Under the pieces are notes generated by a model. It was not told where the DNA came from, did not search any database, and saw only the letters and a list, made by a program, of their open reading frames with translations. The translations under genes and the position numbers were made by a program. Below, in pieces: positions 16,724 to 25,984 of a DNA stretch of 64,000 nt. Within the stretch, counting starts at the first letter, position 1, and the number at the start of each line of letters is the position of its first letter. The stretch covers positions 1-64,000 of the forward strand of contig NZ_ABCK01000005.1 in assembly GCF_000170755.1 (NCBI RefSeq), in the 5' to 3' direction. Origin of the DNA: Lentisphaera araneosa HTCC2155. Lineage in GTDB: Bacteria > Verrucomicrobiota > Lentisphaeria > Lentisphaerales > Lentisphaeraceae.

Positions 16724-16850
16724 AATTATAACTAGCCCCAATCAGTAAGGCCGAACCAAGGGTTCAATTATAAGTAGATTTCTCGAACTCCACTCGGGAT
16801 AAATTATAAGATAACTATATACCCAGGATGTAAGGGTTAATTATCAACAA
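16724..16850. repeat. Iteron-like repeats
   Basis: AATTATAA occurs at 16724, 16766 and 16803 and a variant AATTATCA at 16840, spaced 42, 37 and 37 bases. Three carry a preceding GGGTT/GGGAT-like block. The array fills the gap upstream of the 16977 gene. Regular spacing near a replication-type gene suggests iterons or stacked operator sites; no function is proven. Confidence 0.5.
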
Positions 16851-16976
16851 GCATCTTAGACTTCTCTTTGAGATCAAATTAGTTATTGACTCGTATCTAT
16901 TACAGAGTCCCCCCCTATTAAAAATCATGCTTACCACAGTTTTTATAAAAAAATAACTTTAAATCAAGGATTAATA

Positions 16977-17621
16977 ATGAATTACGCAACACTAATACAA
17001 CAAACACTGAATGCGCTGGGTGTGCCTTCATCCATCGCAAAAGCAATCGTGAAATTCGAGACTACTCAATGGAAAAACAAAACAACCACAAACATCATTG
17101 AGCACTTTGGAAAAATGTTAATAAGGTGGCAGGCAGACAAACGACTTACACACATTACTCATGGCAAGCTCGCCATCCTTCATTATTACTTGATTTATCA
17201 AGCTATTCACTTCGGAAAGTATAAGCAATTCCGAACATTTGAGGATTTTCTGCTACCGCAAATTAATCTAATTAATTACCTTGCTGAAGAAAGTTATGCT
17301 TCCGGTTGCCATCATATCCGTTGTAAACATTTAACTATATGGGCTAACCTTTGCAAGCTCAATTATCGTGACCCATATTACAAAGCTGCAAATTATCAGA
17401 ATATCGCTGAGCTTATTATCTGTAGCAACGATTTTTTGCCGGTGTATCAGACACTCCGTGATATTTGTCCACACCATTTCCCAGTTGAGCCGTCAGTTCT
17501 GCTGATGCGGTGCCTGATGGATTACCATAAAAAACGTTTAACATATTGTGAAGATATACTGGAAGACCTTCATTATCTGAAGATGAATCATTCTTCAAGT
17601 GAGGACGAATGTAGTCATTAA
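16977..17621 (+). CDS. Hypothetical protein of the replication-like block
   Basis: 214 residues, not recognised. Mostly helical, with many aromatic and His/Cys residues (SGCHHIRCKHLTIWANLCKL, about 109-128) that could bind metal but match no motif I know. The start is backed by AAGGATTAATA before ATG, the same upstream pattern (ATCAAGGA) as the repressor gene. It follows the iteron-like array and precedes another unknown gene in the same direction. Confidence 0.6.
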   Translation: MNYATLIQQTLNALGVPSSIAKAIVKFETTQWKNKTTTNIIEHFGKMLIRWQADKRLTHITHGKLAILHYYLIYQAIHFGKYKQFRTFEDFLLPQINLINYLAEESYASGCHHIRCKHLTIWANLCKLNYRDPYYKAANYQNIAELIICSNDFLPVYQTLRDICPHHFPVEPSVLLMRCLMDYHKKRLTYCEDILEDLHYLKMNHSSSEDECSH

Positions 17622-17706
17622 AAACCTGATTATAATCCAGCTATTTTCATGAGTGGCTGGATTCTCTCACACCTCATTGAATCAATTCACATTACGGAAC
17701 TTAAAT

Positions 17707-18591
17707 ATGAAAAATAACACTACTATTATTCAAAGTGAGAATGAATTAATCAAAGAAATTCTAAATGACCTTTGGTTTACGACGGATCTCAAAACCATTA
17801 GTTCCTATCAAAAAAGCAAAATGTATAAACAATCTATTTTGGAGAAGTTAAAAACTGTTTTAAAAAATGAATGTGCTACTGATTTTGATGACTTTCCACA
17901 AGCTCTTAAATTTAAGTTGATACTGATTTGCGAATTTTATAGAATCGCTTTCCAGAATCACAAAAAACTGCATTATTCATCATTTGATAACAGCGTGATC
18001 CATATGCTTTGGTGGCTAATAAATTCCCATATGCATGTACATAATATCTCAGACAAAAATTGTATTTTACTATGGGAGACGATTCAGCCAATTTTAAATA
18101 CGGTTGACGTATTAGAAATCACTGATTACGCATCTCTATGGACATGGAAAAAATTATTTTGGATTCTAGATGATCTCATCGAGTTTTTTAATTTCTCGTA
18201 TTTGGTCCACTATACAAAATATTTTTTACTTATGAAACCCTTGCCACACATTCCATATAATGACCAATATCATTTACCCAATATATTAAGAGAAGTCATT
18301 CCCAACTATGGAGATTTCCATGGTGATTATTGGATCGATAATTTGATGGTTGACGCTCTTGATGTTCCAATCTCAAGTGATCAAGAACGAGTAGACTTTA
18401 TAGACTTAGCAAGAGATACATTCATAGGCCATATTCCAGATGAAATAGTTGCTAAAAAAATGGTTTCAGAACTCTCACACTATATTTGTCCTGATCGAGA
18501 TAAAATCACTTTTTACACTGATGAGAATGCTGGTGACTTAGAAGATCTACTTGATGAGTGGGAAGAGGAAATGGATGATTACGGGATATAA
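17707..18591 (+). CDS. Hypothetical protein with acidic tail
   Basis: 294 residues from the ATG at 17707; the longer frame from 17653 lacks a good RBS. Not recognised. It is helix-rich and Trp-rich in the middle (WWLINSHMH, DYASLWTWKKLFWILDDL) and ends with a very acidic tail (AGDLEDLLDEWEEEMDDYG). Downstream of the 16977 gene, closed by a terminator at 18631. The acidic tail may serve protein binding. Confidence 0.6.
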   Translation: MKNNTTIIQSENELIKEILNDLWFTTDLKTISSYQKSKMYKQSILEKLKTVLKNECATDFDDFPQALKFKLILICEFYRIAFQNHKKLHYSSFDNSVIHMLWWLINSHMHVHNISDKNCILLWETIQPILNTVDVLEITDYASLWTWKKLFWILDDLIEFFNFSYLVHYTKYFLLMKPLPHIPYNDQYHLPNILREVIPNYGDFHGDYWIDNLMVDALDVPISSDQERVDFIDLARDTFIGHIPDEIVAKKMVSELSHYICPDRDKITFYTDENAGDLEDLLDEWEEEMDDYGI

Positions 18592-18630
18592 AGATCAAAT
18601 TTGACTAGAGGCTAAAGTCAAAAATAGCCA

Positions 18631-18668
18631 GTCCACTTATACTGCCAAGTTTAAGTGGGCTTTTTTGT
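18631..18668 (+). terminator. Terminator closing the replication-like block
   Basis: CCACTTA (18633-18639) pairs with TAAGTGG (18652-18658), then GC and six T. The following 250 bases to 18926 hold no recognisable feature. Confidence 0.75.
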
Positions 18669-18926
18669 CTCTAACTCAATTTTTACACGCATTTTTCAAC
18701 GCTACTTTTTATTTGAGTTAGCTTCGATTTACATAAGCCTTTGATTAGCCTTGTAATATAGTTAAAACACACCGAGGCATCGCCATTACGCCATTGTCTA
18801 AAAAATCGTCAAGGCTTGTATTTGAGCTCAATTTTGAAACAAGTCGTTTTATTTCATAACCAACTCTTACGTATACGTTCTTGCTGCCACCTTAATCAAG
18901 AGGCCTTAGGCGCGCCTAGATGAGCT

Positions 18927-19403
18927 TTAAACGGCTTTGGGTGCGCTGAGTTTAGGCTTGATGGTTTTGAGGTAGTGCCTCATCTTTTTGTGATCAAAGT
19001 CTTTTACCCACGTTCGCTTTTGCGTGCCATCTTTGAACCAGAAAATGACTTCGTTCCAGAAGACTTCATCACCATTGCCTTCGCCCTTATAGAGTACGGT
19101 CACGAATTCTTTGACTCCATCATTATTGACATCTTCTTGGAAGATCTGGGCTACACCGCCGCCACCAGTTCCAACAAACTTGGCATAGTCTTGGACTTCA
19201 TTTGACCAACCTTCAGTTTGGAACTGAATTGACCAAGTTTTGTTTTCGCAAGTGACTCGGACTTTGGCTTCTGAGCCCTCATAATTCTCAACACAAGTAA
19301 ACTCAGGTTGATGACTAAAATCACCTCCTACGTCTTTCAGTTCTTCTGCACAGACCAATGAAGACAGGCTCATAAACAAAACTAAATTCCTGATAATACT
19401 CAT
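18927..19403 (-). CDS. Small exported protein with calcium-loop motif
   Basis: 158 residues. A signal peptide (MSIIRNLVLFMSLSSLVCAEE) would be cut near residue 19. The mature part includes EDVNNDGVKEFVTVLY, a DxNxDG loop like EF-hand or FG-GAP calcium sites. Likely periplasmic. It precedes no obvious partner; the next genes leftwards are on the other strand. Function unknown. Confidence 0.65.
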   Translation of the reverse strand: MSIIRNLVLFMSLSSLVCAEELKDVGGDFSHQPEFTCVENYEGSEAKVRVTCENKTWSIQFQTEGWSNEVQDYAKFVGTGGGGVAQIFQEDVNNDGVKEFVTVLYKGEGNGDEVFWNEVIFWFKDGTQKRTWVKDFDHKKMRHYLKTIKPKLSAPKAV

Positions 19404-19449
19404 AAAGTTTTCCTTCTCTTAAATTTTATATAATTCTATTAACATGTGT

Positions 19450-20097
19450 TTATCTCACTGGTGGATATGGGAGCGAGCCGAGGTTCACGTCTGAGCCCTC
19501 GTGAACTAGGATATCGATAATGCAGTTTAGGAAGGGTTGTAGGACGAAAAGGCATAGCATGAGCGTGTGACGATTCATTTTAGACCCATAAGTCGCGCCA
19601 CCATGAACAAGTTGATTTCGCATTAGGTAGATTCTCAATAAGACTTGTTTGAGTACGACATCTTCCCCCTTACGGCGAAAGAAACTAAAGCTATCTTTAA
19701 ATGTGCTTGAACTCTGATCTTCACCGAGGTCACGCCAAAAGCTCTGTTGAAGGAATTTACATTGAAGCAATTGCTCCATTTGCCATTTACTTTCACCGAG
19801 GAATTGCTTGATCTTATTCTGTCGATCAATGCGTAAAACCTGTTGAAGAAACTCAGTCATGCTCTCTTTCTCAGGAAGGAACTGGTTTGTGTTAGCATCT
19901 ATACGAGCAAACAGGCTATTGAAGGCTAACCACGCGGATAAAAACGCTTCATCTAGCGAATCATTACCTTGATGAGGCTCAATTCTTGCCGCCCAAGAAA
20001 AGCAACGATGTAAGCGTATACGAAGGTTTTCTTCAATCTCGTAATCCGCACAGACCTCTTCCCAATCACTTCGACACTTTTCTATTGCTCTATCCAT
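19450..20097 (-). CDS. HEPN-domain protein
   Basis: 215 residues, all helical. The key block is RIYLMRNQLVHGGATYGS with R160-N161 and H165: an R-N-x3-H motif of HEPN RNases and the wider Apea-like family. The N-terminal half (AFLSAWLAFNSLFAR) matches the W-x-A-F-N-S-L-F pattern of such proteins. Four bases separate it from the upstream phosphatase gene, so they form an operon. In defence islands HEPN proteins usually act as RNases or regulators of one. Its position near Kiwa and type I restriction supports a defence role; specific activity is inference. Confidence 0.75.
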   Translation of the reverse strand: MDRAIEKCRSDWEEVCADYEIEENLRIRLHRCFSWAARIEPHQGNDSLDEAFLSAWLAFNSLFARIDANTNQFLPEKESMTEFLQQVLRIDRQNKIKQFLGESKWQMEQLLQCKFLQQSFWRDLGEDQSSSTFKDSFSFFRRKGEDVVLKQVLLRIYLMRNQLVHGGATYGSKMNRHTLMLCLFVLQPFLNCIIDILVHEGSDVNLGSLPYPPVR

Positions 20098-20101
20098 TCG
20101 C

Positions 20102-21055
20102 TTACACCATGGTAAAATTTTCTTTTAATAGAGTGGGTTCACCGCTCCAGCTATAGGCCATCAGCGCCTTGGCTCCGCTATAATCTAGACAAGCAATTCG
20201 TTCATTAATCGGTGCTGCCTCATTTTTAAAAGTGTAATGCCCCACAAGAGTCAAACCCGTATTAGGTAAACCTATAAAACCCTCTTTCATTTGTCCAAAA
20301 TCAAATTCAACATCTTGAAGTGATGCTTGAGATACCTCAGGCACTGTGAGTGCTATCTCCATGGAACTCTTTACATCGATTAAATCTGGCTTACTAAGCC
20401 ACCACTGAGTACGGATTCTCGAACGTTCATTATTTCCTTTATCCAAGAAACACTTCCCTTCTGGTAAACCAACTTCTTTGCCCTTAAGTAAGTTTTCAAT
20501 GGCATTGTATTCCTTACTATTCTTTATCGCGGAAGCGTAAAGGAATTCATCGTCTTTCAGGGCGTGTGCACCATAATTATTTTGTTGGTTTTCTAAGAAG
20601 CCTATATACTTTTCATCCCAACAGGCATGAACAATATTAAGTCCTTCTAAGTTCAAGTAGATCGGCAAAGATCGAAACCATTTTAAGTACGTCTTCCATT
20701 CGGACTCATGTTCTTTAAAAGCCAGTAGTGTTTCTTGATGTTGGGTGAGATTATTACCCTCATTGGCGCGCAAAGGAGACAAACCTGAACGATCCATAGT
20801 ATGATAACAAATCGCATTGTACTCATGGTTCCCTAGCACCGCCAGAGCGGTTCCTTCATCACACATCGACTTGGCTATTTCTAAAACTTGGCGAATCTTT
20901 GGACCCTTATCAATAAGATCACCAATAAAAATCACTTGCCGTCCTTGTGGGTGACGATACACTCCTGAAATTTTCTGATAACCTAACTTCTTCAGCAGTA
21001 CTTCCAGTTCATCCGCATAACCATGAACATCGCCAATAACATCGTATTTATTCAT
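20102..21055 (-). CDS. ApaH/PrpE-like metallophosphoesterase
   Basis: 317 residues. Calcineurin-like motifs: GDVHG (8-12), GDLIDKGP (45-52), GNHEYN (75-80) and later histidines (HACWDEK, GHYTF). This is the PPP/ApaH-like family that cleaves dinucleoside polyphosphates or phosphoproteins. It is first in a two-gene unit with the HEPN gene. ApaH-like enzymes act on nucleotide caps and alarmones, so pairing with a candidate RNase hints at an RNA- or nucleotide-based defence pair. The start at 21055 is conventional (MNKYDVIGDVHG). Confidence 0.85.
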   Translation of the reverse strand: MNKYDVIGDVHGYADELEVLLKKLGYQKISGVYRHPQGRQVIFIGDLIDKGPKIRQVLEIAKSMCDEGTALAVLGNHEYNAICYHTMDRSGLSPLRANEGNNLTQHQETLLAFKEHESEWKTYLKWFRSLPIYLNLEGLNIVHACWDEKYIGFLENQQNNYGAHALKDDEFLYASAIKNSKEYNAIENLLKGKEVGLPEGKCFLDKGNNERSRIRTQWWLSKPDLIDVKSSMEIALTVPEVSQASLQDVEFDFGQMKEGFIGLPNTGLTLVGHYTFKNEAAPINERIACLDYSGAKALMAYSWSGEPTLLKENFTMV

Positions 21056-21235
21056 TGTTTCTCTTTGATTTGATTTCTCTAGGTTAAAACTAACTGTTAA
21101 ACTATTTCTTTCCTAGTAAATAGCTTCTACTTTGAATACAGATATCGAAAAAACTTAACTAAAGAATAGGTTTACACTTCCTTTATAGGTATACGCCATT
21201 CGGCCAAAATACAAAAATGAGTAATGGAACGTATT

Positions 21236-21658
21236 ATGACTAAAGAACAGCACATCGAAAACTATCTTAAAGCCGAATATCAGGTTTTTGATAAAGAACT
21301 TACAACATCGATAAAAATAGGTATTAATAACCCCCAGTTAAATTCTTTTCTAAAGGCTTCTAATCATAACACTTGGGCCTTTATAACTGCGTGGAATCCT
21401 TATTCTCTAAATGAAACAACCGATACCGAGAATCACAGTCGTAATCAAACGCTATTAGAGGATTTAAACGTACAAGATATACAGGTTATATCAGGAAAAG
21501 GTATAGATCCCTCTGGAGAGTATTCCGGTGAAGATAGTTTTTTAATTACTGGAATATCTCGTGACGATGCTATTCAACTTGGCCAGAAATACCAACAAAA
21601 TGCTATTGTCTTTGGGGAGATATATAAAAATCCTGAGCTCATTTGGACTCGAGATTAA
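21236..21658 (+). CDS. DUF3293 family protein
   Basis: 140 residues from the ATG at 21236 (a second ATG lies four codons upstream at 21224). It matches the DUF3293 pattern: AFITAWNPYS, then N-x-x-L-x-x-L, GEDSFLITGISRDDAIQLG, and YQQNAIVFGE. The function of the family is unknown to me. It stands alone between the HEPN operon and the Kiwa/restriction block. Confidence 0.75.
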   Translation: MTKEQHIENYLKAEYQVFDKELTTSIKIGINNPQLNSFLKASNHNTWAFITAWNPYSLNETTDTENHSRNQTLLEDLNVQDIQVISGKGIDPSGEYSGEDSFLITGISRDDAIQLGQKYQQNAIVFGEIYKNPELIWTRD

Positions 21659-21797
21659 TCAAGATATATAAAAAGTTGTCAAACGATAAAAAGCACAAAG
21701 ACTCGTTTCGCATCTTTATTTATACTTGATCGTCTCCATTAACATGATACCTTTTTTCTTTATGATCTAATTTGGATATCAACTTGGGAGAAAACTT

Positions 21798-21929
21798 GTG
21801 GAAGATCGCTGGCTAGCTTCTGATGAAAAAAAGATGCCAGGCCACAAAGTTGGACGTCACTGGAAATTCAAAAAGGACGCAGTGGATCAATGGATTAAGG
21901 CCGGTGGAGCCTCAGAAGGAGGTAAGTGA
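21798..21929 (+). CDS. Shortened excisionase-type HTH protein
   Basis: 43 residues from a GTG with GGGAG eight bases upstream. KMPGHKVGRHWKFKKDAVDQWIKAGGA is the C-terminal half of the excisionase/MerR-like HTH proteins often placed before restriction operons. The N-terminal residues (VEDRWLAS) also fit that family, but the intervening HTH helix region of about 20 residues is missing, as if removed by an in-frame deletion. It is directly upstream of kwaA and probably co-transcribed. Either a deleted relic or a mini-regulator. Confidence 0.6.
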   Translation: MEDRWLASDEKKMPGHKVGRHWKFKKDAVDQWIKAGGASEGGK

Positions 21930-21947
21930 AATTTATGGGAGGGATTT

Positions 21948-22469
21948 ATGAATACTTTTGCTAAGTTGCTGCTAATAGCAACATCATTGTCCCCTTTGCT
22001 CGGGGCCGTGGCCATCAATAAATGGGCGACTAAACAAGCTTATTGGCAATGGCTAGTTATAGCGTTATTGCTTATTTTGATCTGTTGGGGGCTATTAACT
22101 TATTTAAGAACTAAGGGACCAGGAATCAATACTTTTACAATCAAAGAATTTGAAAGTAAAGACAAAGAAATGCTGGCATTTTTATTAACCTATCTACTAC
22201 CGTTTATTTCTTCCGATAAGCTTTCTTTTACAGGCGAGTGGTTTACCGGCGCGTATATCATTGGCGTTATTTTCTTTACCCTTGCCCATGCAAATGCTTT
22301 TCACTTCAATCCTGTAATGGGCTTTCTGGGTTTTCATTTTTACAGTGTCAAAAGCGATGATGGACTAAGTTATTTACTTATTACAAAAAATGAAGTAAGA
22401 ACGCCAAATTCTAATATAGATACAGTTGAGATTGCGCATAATATCCGAATAGAAGTTGAGGGAAAATAA
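21948..22469 (+). CDS. kwaA: Kiwa defence membrane protein KwaA-like
   Basis: 173 residues with about four membrane helices (near 5-24, 33-52, 73-92, 99-118), then a short soluble tail. The segment AFHFNPVMGFLGFHFYSVKSDDGLSYLLI resembles the NP-x-x-x-x-x-G-(Y/F)-x-(I/F)-Y block of KwaA. The neighbour one base downstream is KwaB-like, which supports the call. In Kiwa, KwaA senses phage infection at the inner membrane and KwaB acts with it to stop phage DNA replication. It is placed before a type I restriction operon. Confidence 0.72.
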   Translation: MNTFAKLLLIATSLSPLLGAVAINKWATKQAYWQWLVIALLLILICWGLLTYLRTKGPGINTFTIKEFESKDKEMLAFLLTYLLPFISSDKLSFTGEWFTGAYIIGVIFFTLAHANAFHFNPVMGFLGFHFYSVKSDDGLSYLLITKNEVRTPNSNIDTVEIAHNIRIEVEGK

Positions 22470-23360
22470 ATGTTACGTAACTTACAGTTAACCACTTATA
22501 TAAAAAGAAATAATGAAGAGTCACTATTACGTATCCCAATTCACAGGGATTTACAAGAAAGCTTAGAAGTCTTGTGGACTGAACAATACCTTGCTTTTAC
22601 CTCGGAGACACAGGAGGTTGTTTTTTCTGCTGGTTACACCCCTAATGATGATGAACGTTTTGTGATTAATGACTTTGAGCTCCTCGAACACTTAAATATT
22701 AGCCGCGAGCACACTCGTAATTTAACCTCAATAGCCTCCTGCGCTGACCAGCTCAATTCTGTAAAAGCGATAATAGCTTTTGCTCAAGATGAAGAAGGTA
22801 ATGAGTTGATGCTTTTTCAAAAATTCATGAAGTCTCATATTATTCAACCAGGAAGATCTTTGTTCCTGGCAAGTGACACTTATACAAGCTCCAATAAACC
22901 AGGCTTAACTTTAGGGAATAAATTAGATGCGGTTGTCTTTAAAGATGAGCTAAAGCTTCTTTTTCAAAACTTCCGAACAACTAACGTTTTCTTGCCTTTA
23001 GGTGACTTCTATAGAGAAGTGACTGAGACTCAAATTATTGAAATTTTACAACATGATAATATTTCTATCGATAGACCTGAAGCTTTAGCACATAAAGCTA
23101 GTCAGTGGTTCAAAACCCGTTTTTCCATGCTTAAAGACTCTGGCGTTTTGGATAGCTACACACCTAGCCAAATAAGAGGTGATGCAAGTGGTTATGAGGT
23201 AGAAATCGAAATTGATACATCTGCGGGACATGAGCAAATAATATTCCCAACCGATAAAACCAAAGCTAAGAAGCTTTTACAGTTTTTGAATGAAGAGATT
23301 TATAAGGGTGCCATTACCCAAAAACTTTACGAAACAAACTCAAAGCGTGATGCTGAGTGA
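22470..23360 (+). CDS. kwaB: Kiwa defence protein KwaB-like (DUF4868)
   Basis: 296 residues, near the usual KwaB length. The middle part LDAVVFKDELKLLFQNFRTTNVFLPLGDFYREVT resembles DUF4868, the family of KwaB. The ATG follows the kwaA stop directly, so the pair is coupled. KwaB binds DNA and works with KwaA in the membrane complex. Assignment rests on remembered family patterns plus gene order. Confidence 0.7.
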   Translation: MLRNLQLTTYIKRNNEESLLRIPIHRDLQESLEVLWTEQYLAFTSETQEVVFSAGYTPNDDERFVINDFELLEHLNISREHTRNLTSIASCADQLNSVKAIIAFAQDEEGNELMLFQKFMKSHIIQPGRSLFLASDTYTSSNKPGLTLGNKLDAVVFKDELKLLFQNFRTTNVFLPLGDFYREVTETQIIEILQHDNISIDRPEALAHKASQWFKTRFSMLKDSGVLDSYTPSQIRGDASGYEVEIEIDTSAGHEQIIFPTDKTKAKKLLQFLNEEIYKGAITQKLYETNSKRDAE

Positions 23361-23394
23361 TTTACTAAAATTTTACTAGGAAAAAAGACCACAC

Positions 23395-25983
23395 ATGAAT
23401 AAACAAGAGTTAGCAGCAAAAATCTGGGAGTCTGCGAACCAGATGCGATCTAAGATCGAAGCGAATGAGTATAAAGATTATATCCTGGGCTTTATCTTCT
23501 ATAAATATCTTTCCGTTCAGCTCACCAATTTTGCCCTTGAGCAAGGAATGACAGAGGAAGATATTGAGGGGTTAAATGAAGAGGATGAGGCTACAGTAGA
23601 TTACTTTAAGCAAGAACTTGGCTACTTCATTTCTTACGATGATTTGTTTTCTACTTGGTTGAAACCTGAAACGGAATTTACTGTTGCGAATGTGCGTGAT
23701 GCCTTATCTGCTTTTGGGCGTTTGATTCACCCCAATCATAAAAAGCTTTTTGATGGAATTTTTAATACTCTGGAGACGGGTTTAAGTAAACTTGGTGAAA
23801 GTGCTCAGAAGCAAACGAAAGCGATTAATGACCTTTTACACCTCATTAAGAATATTCCCATGGACGGTCAACAAGGCTATGATGTTCTTGGTTTTATCTA
23901 TGAATACCTAATCGAAAAATTTGCCGCTAATGCAGGTAAGAAAGCAGGCGAATTTTATACTCCGCATGAAGTCTCTTTACTTATGTCCGAAATTACGGCT
24001 CACCACCTCAAAGGAAATGAAACAATCGAGATCTACGACCCTACAAGTGGTTCAGGTTCTCTATTGATAAATATCGGTACTTCGGTAGCTAAATACATCG
24101 AGAATAAAGACAGTATTAAATATTATGCCCAGGAATTAAAAGGAAATACTTATAACTTAACCCGTATGAACCTCATTATGCGTGGTATCCTTCCCAATAA
24201 TATTGAAGTTCGAAATGGTGATACCTTAGAAGAAGATTGGCCTTACTTCGATGACAATGATCCACATGGTTCTTACCGGCACCTTCGTGTCGATGCGGTT
24301 GTCTCCAACCCGCCTTATTCACAAAAGTGGGACTCGGTTAATAAAGAAACCGACCCACGTTATGCGCGTTTTGGATTAGCCCCGAAAACGAAGGCAGATT
24401 TTGCTTTCCTACTTCACGACCTGTATCACGTCAAGCCAGATGGCATTATGAGTATTGTCTTGCCTCATGGGGTTCTTTTCCGCGTTGGGGAAGAAGGCGA
24501 GATCCGTAAACAACTCATTGAAAATAATCACATCGAAACGATTATCGGCTTACCTGCAAATATCTTCTTTGGCACAGGGATCCCGACAATCATTTTAGTT
24601 CTAAGACAAAAAAGACAAGGTGATGATGTCTTAATAGTTGATGCTTCTAAGCACTTTATCAAAGAAGGTAAAAGTAATAAGCTTCAAGCCTCAGACATCA
24701 AACGAGTTGTTGATACGGTGATTAATCGAGATGATAGAGATAAATTCTCTAGACTTGTTAAAAAATCTGAGATTCGTGAGAATGAATATAACCTGAATAT
24801 CCCTCGTTATGTAGATTCATCCGAAGATGCTGAAAACTGGGATCTCCACGCTACGATGTTAGGGGGCATTCCCAATAGTGAAATAGATCAATTAAAATCC
24901 TATTGGTCAGCTTTCTCTGACTTACGAAAAACCTTATTTAGCCCGAAAAATGAAGCTTATTCCAACTTGGCCGTGGAATCGAGCCTCGTTAGGCAGAGCA
25001 TCACCGAGCATTCTGATTTGGTGAATTTCAAAAAGTCTTACCAAGAAACTTTTACCGGCTTTGATGAATCACTTGAAAATCAGCTAATTACAAATTGGCA
25101 AAGCATAAATCGCGATCGCCATGAAGCGACTTTGGCGGAAGAACTTTTTGATCGCTTGAGTTCAGTTGAATTAGTGGATCGTTATGCGGCTTATCAGATT
25201 CTCAATAATTATTGGCAAGTCATATCAAACGATTTGGAAATGATGCAGACCGAAGGCTTTGAAGCGACTAAGCAAGTTGATGCCAATATGGTGACCAAAA
25301 AGAAAAGTGGTAAAGATGTCACGGTGCAAGACGGCTGGGCAGGTCATATCTTGCCATTTACTCTTGTGCAGGAGACACTTCTTGCCGATGACTTAGAGGC
25401 TTTACGAGCGCAAGAAAATCGCCTCGCAGAAATATCGGGATGTCTTGAAGAGATTTTGGATTCACTCTCCGAAGAAGATAAAGAAGGCGAAAGCATCAAA
25501 GAAAGTCAGGATGGTTTTGTAAATACCATAGTGGCTAAAGAAGCTAAGCAGTTCAAAGCGGAGGCTAAAAAGCAAGGAGCTTTCCCCGAAGAAAGTTACG
25601 AAGCTAAAATTATCCAAGTCGCCGATTTAATTGCAGAAGAGAAGAAAGTCAAAAAAGCCCTTAAAGAGGCTGAGCTGGCTCTTCACTCAAAAACGAAAGA
25701 TACTATCGAAAATCTTTCTGATGAAGGCGTCAATGAGCTTCTGAAACTCAAGTGGATCTGTCCCTTAGTCCAAGAAATCGACGAATTATCTGACTCGCTT
25801 ATTTCTAATTTGGCTAATCAAGTTCAAATCTTGGCCGATAAGTATGCGGTGACTTATGGAGAAGTTGAGAGTAAGATTAGAGAAACAGAGCAGTCTCTCC
25901 TTGGCTTGATGAGTGAACTTACTGGGAATGAATTCGACCTTGAAGGAATGACTGAGCTACAAAAACTATTTGAAGGTTCTTGA
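23395..25983 (+). CDS. hsdM: Type I restriction-modification, M subunit
   Basis: 862 residues. An N-terminal HsdM helical domain (about 1-140), then an N6-adenine methylase with GEFYTP (185-190), DPTSGSGSLL (215-224, SAM motif I) and NPPYSQ (305-310, catalytic motif IV). Residues after about 520 form a long helical, acidic extension (coiled coil around 655-760) not found in the roughly 500-residue classical HsdM. Methylates the HsdS-specified sequence and, with HsdR, restricts unmodified DNA. Thirty-four bases after kwaB; the stop is one base before hsdS. Confidence 0.95.
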   Translation: MNKQELAAKIWESANQMRSKIEANEYKDYILGFIFYKYLSVQLTNFALEQGMTEEDIEGLNEEDEATVDYFKQELGYFISYDDLFSTWLKPETEFTVANVRDALSAFGRLIHPNHKKLFDGIFNTLETGLSKLGESAQKQTKAINDLLHLIKNIPMDGQQGYDVLGFIYEYLIEKFAANAGKKAGEFYTPHEVSLLMSEITAHHLKGNETIEIYDPTSGSGSLLINIGTSVAKYIENKDSIKYYAQELKGNTYNLTRMNLIMRGILPNNIEVRNGDTLEEDWPYFDDNDPHGSYRHLRVDAVVSNPPYSQKWDSVNKETDPRYARFGLAPKTKADFAFLLHDLYHVKPDGIMSIVLPHGVLFRVGEEGEIRKQLIENNHIETIIGLPANIFFGTGIPTIILVLRQKRQGDDVLIVDASKHFIKEGKSNKLQASDIKRVVDTVINRDDRDKFSRLVKKSEIRENEYNLNIPRYVDSSEDAENWDLHATMLGGIPNSEIDQLKSYWSAFSDLRKTLFSPKNEAYSNLAVESSLVRQSITEHSDLVNFKKSYQETFTGFDESLENQLITNWQSINRDRHEATLAEELFDRLSSVELVDRYAAYQILNNYWQVISNDLEMMQTEGFEATKQVDANMVTKKKSGKDVTVQDGWAGHILPFTLVQETLLADDLEALRAQENRLAEISGCLEEILDSLSEEDKEGESIKESQDGFVNTIVAKEAKQFKAEAKKQGAFPEESYEAKIIQVADLIAEEKKVKKALKEAELALHSKTKDTIENLSDEGVNELLKLKWICPLVQEIDELSDSLISNLANQVQILADKYAVTYGEVESKIRETEQSLLGLMSELTGNEFDLEGMTELQKLFEGS

Positions 25984-25984
25984 T

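Noticed and set aside
19450-21055. Calling the HEPN/phosphatase pair a toxin-antitoxin system
   Set aside because: HEPN partners in known toxin-antitoxin pairs are usually MNT nucleotidyltransferases; a phosphatase partner is not established, so only a defence-pair hypothesis is given.
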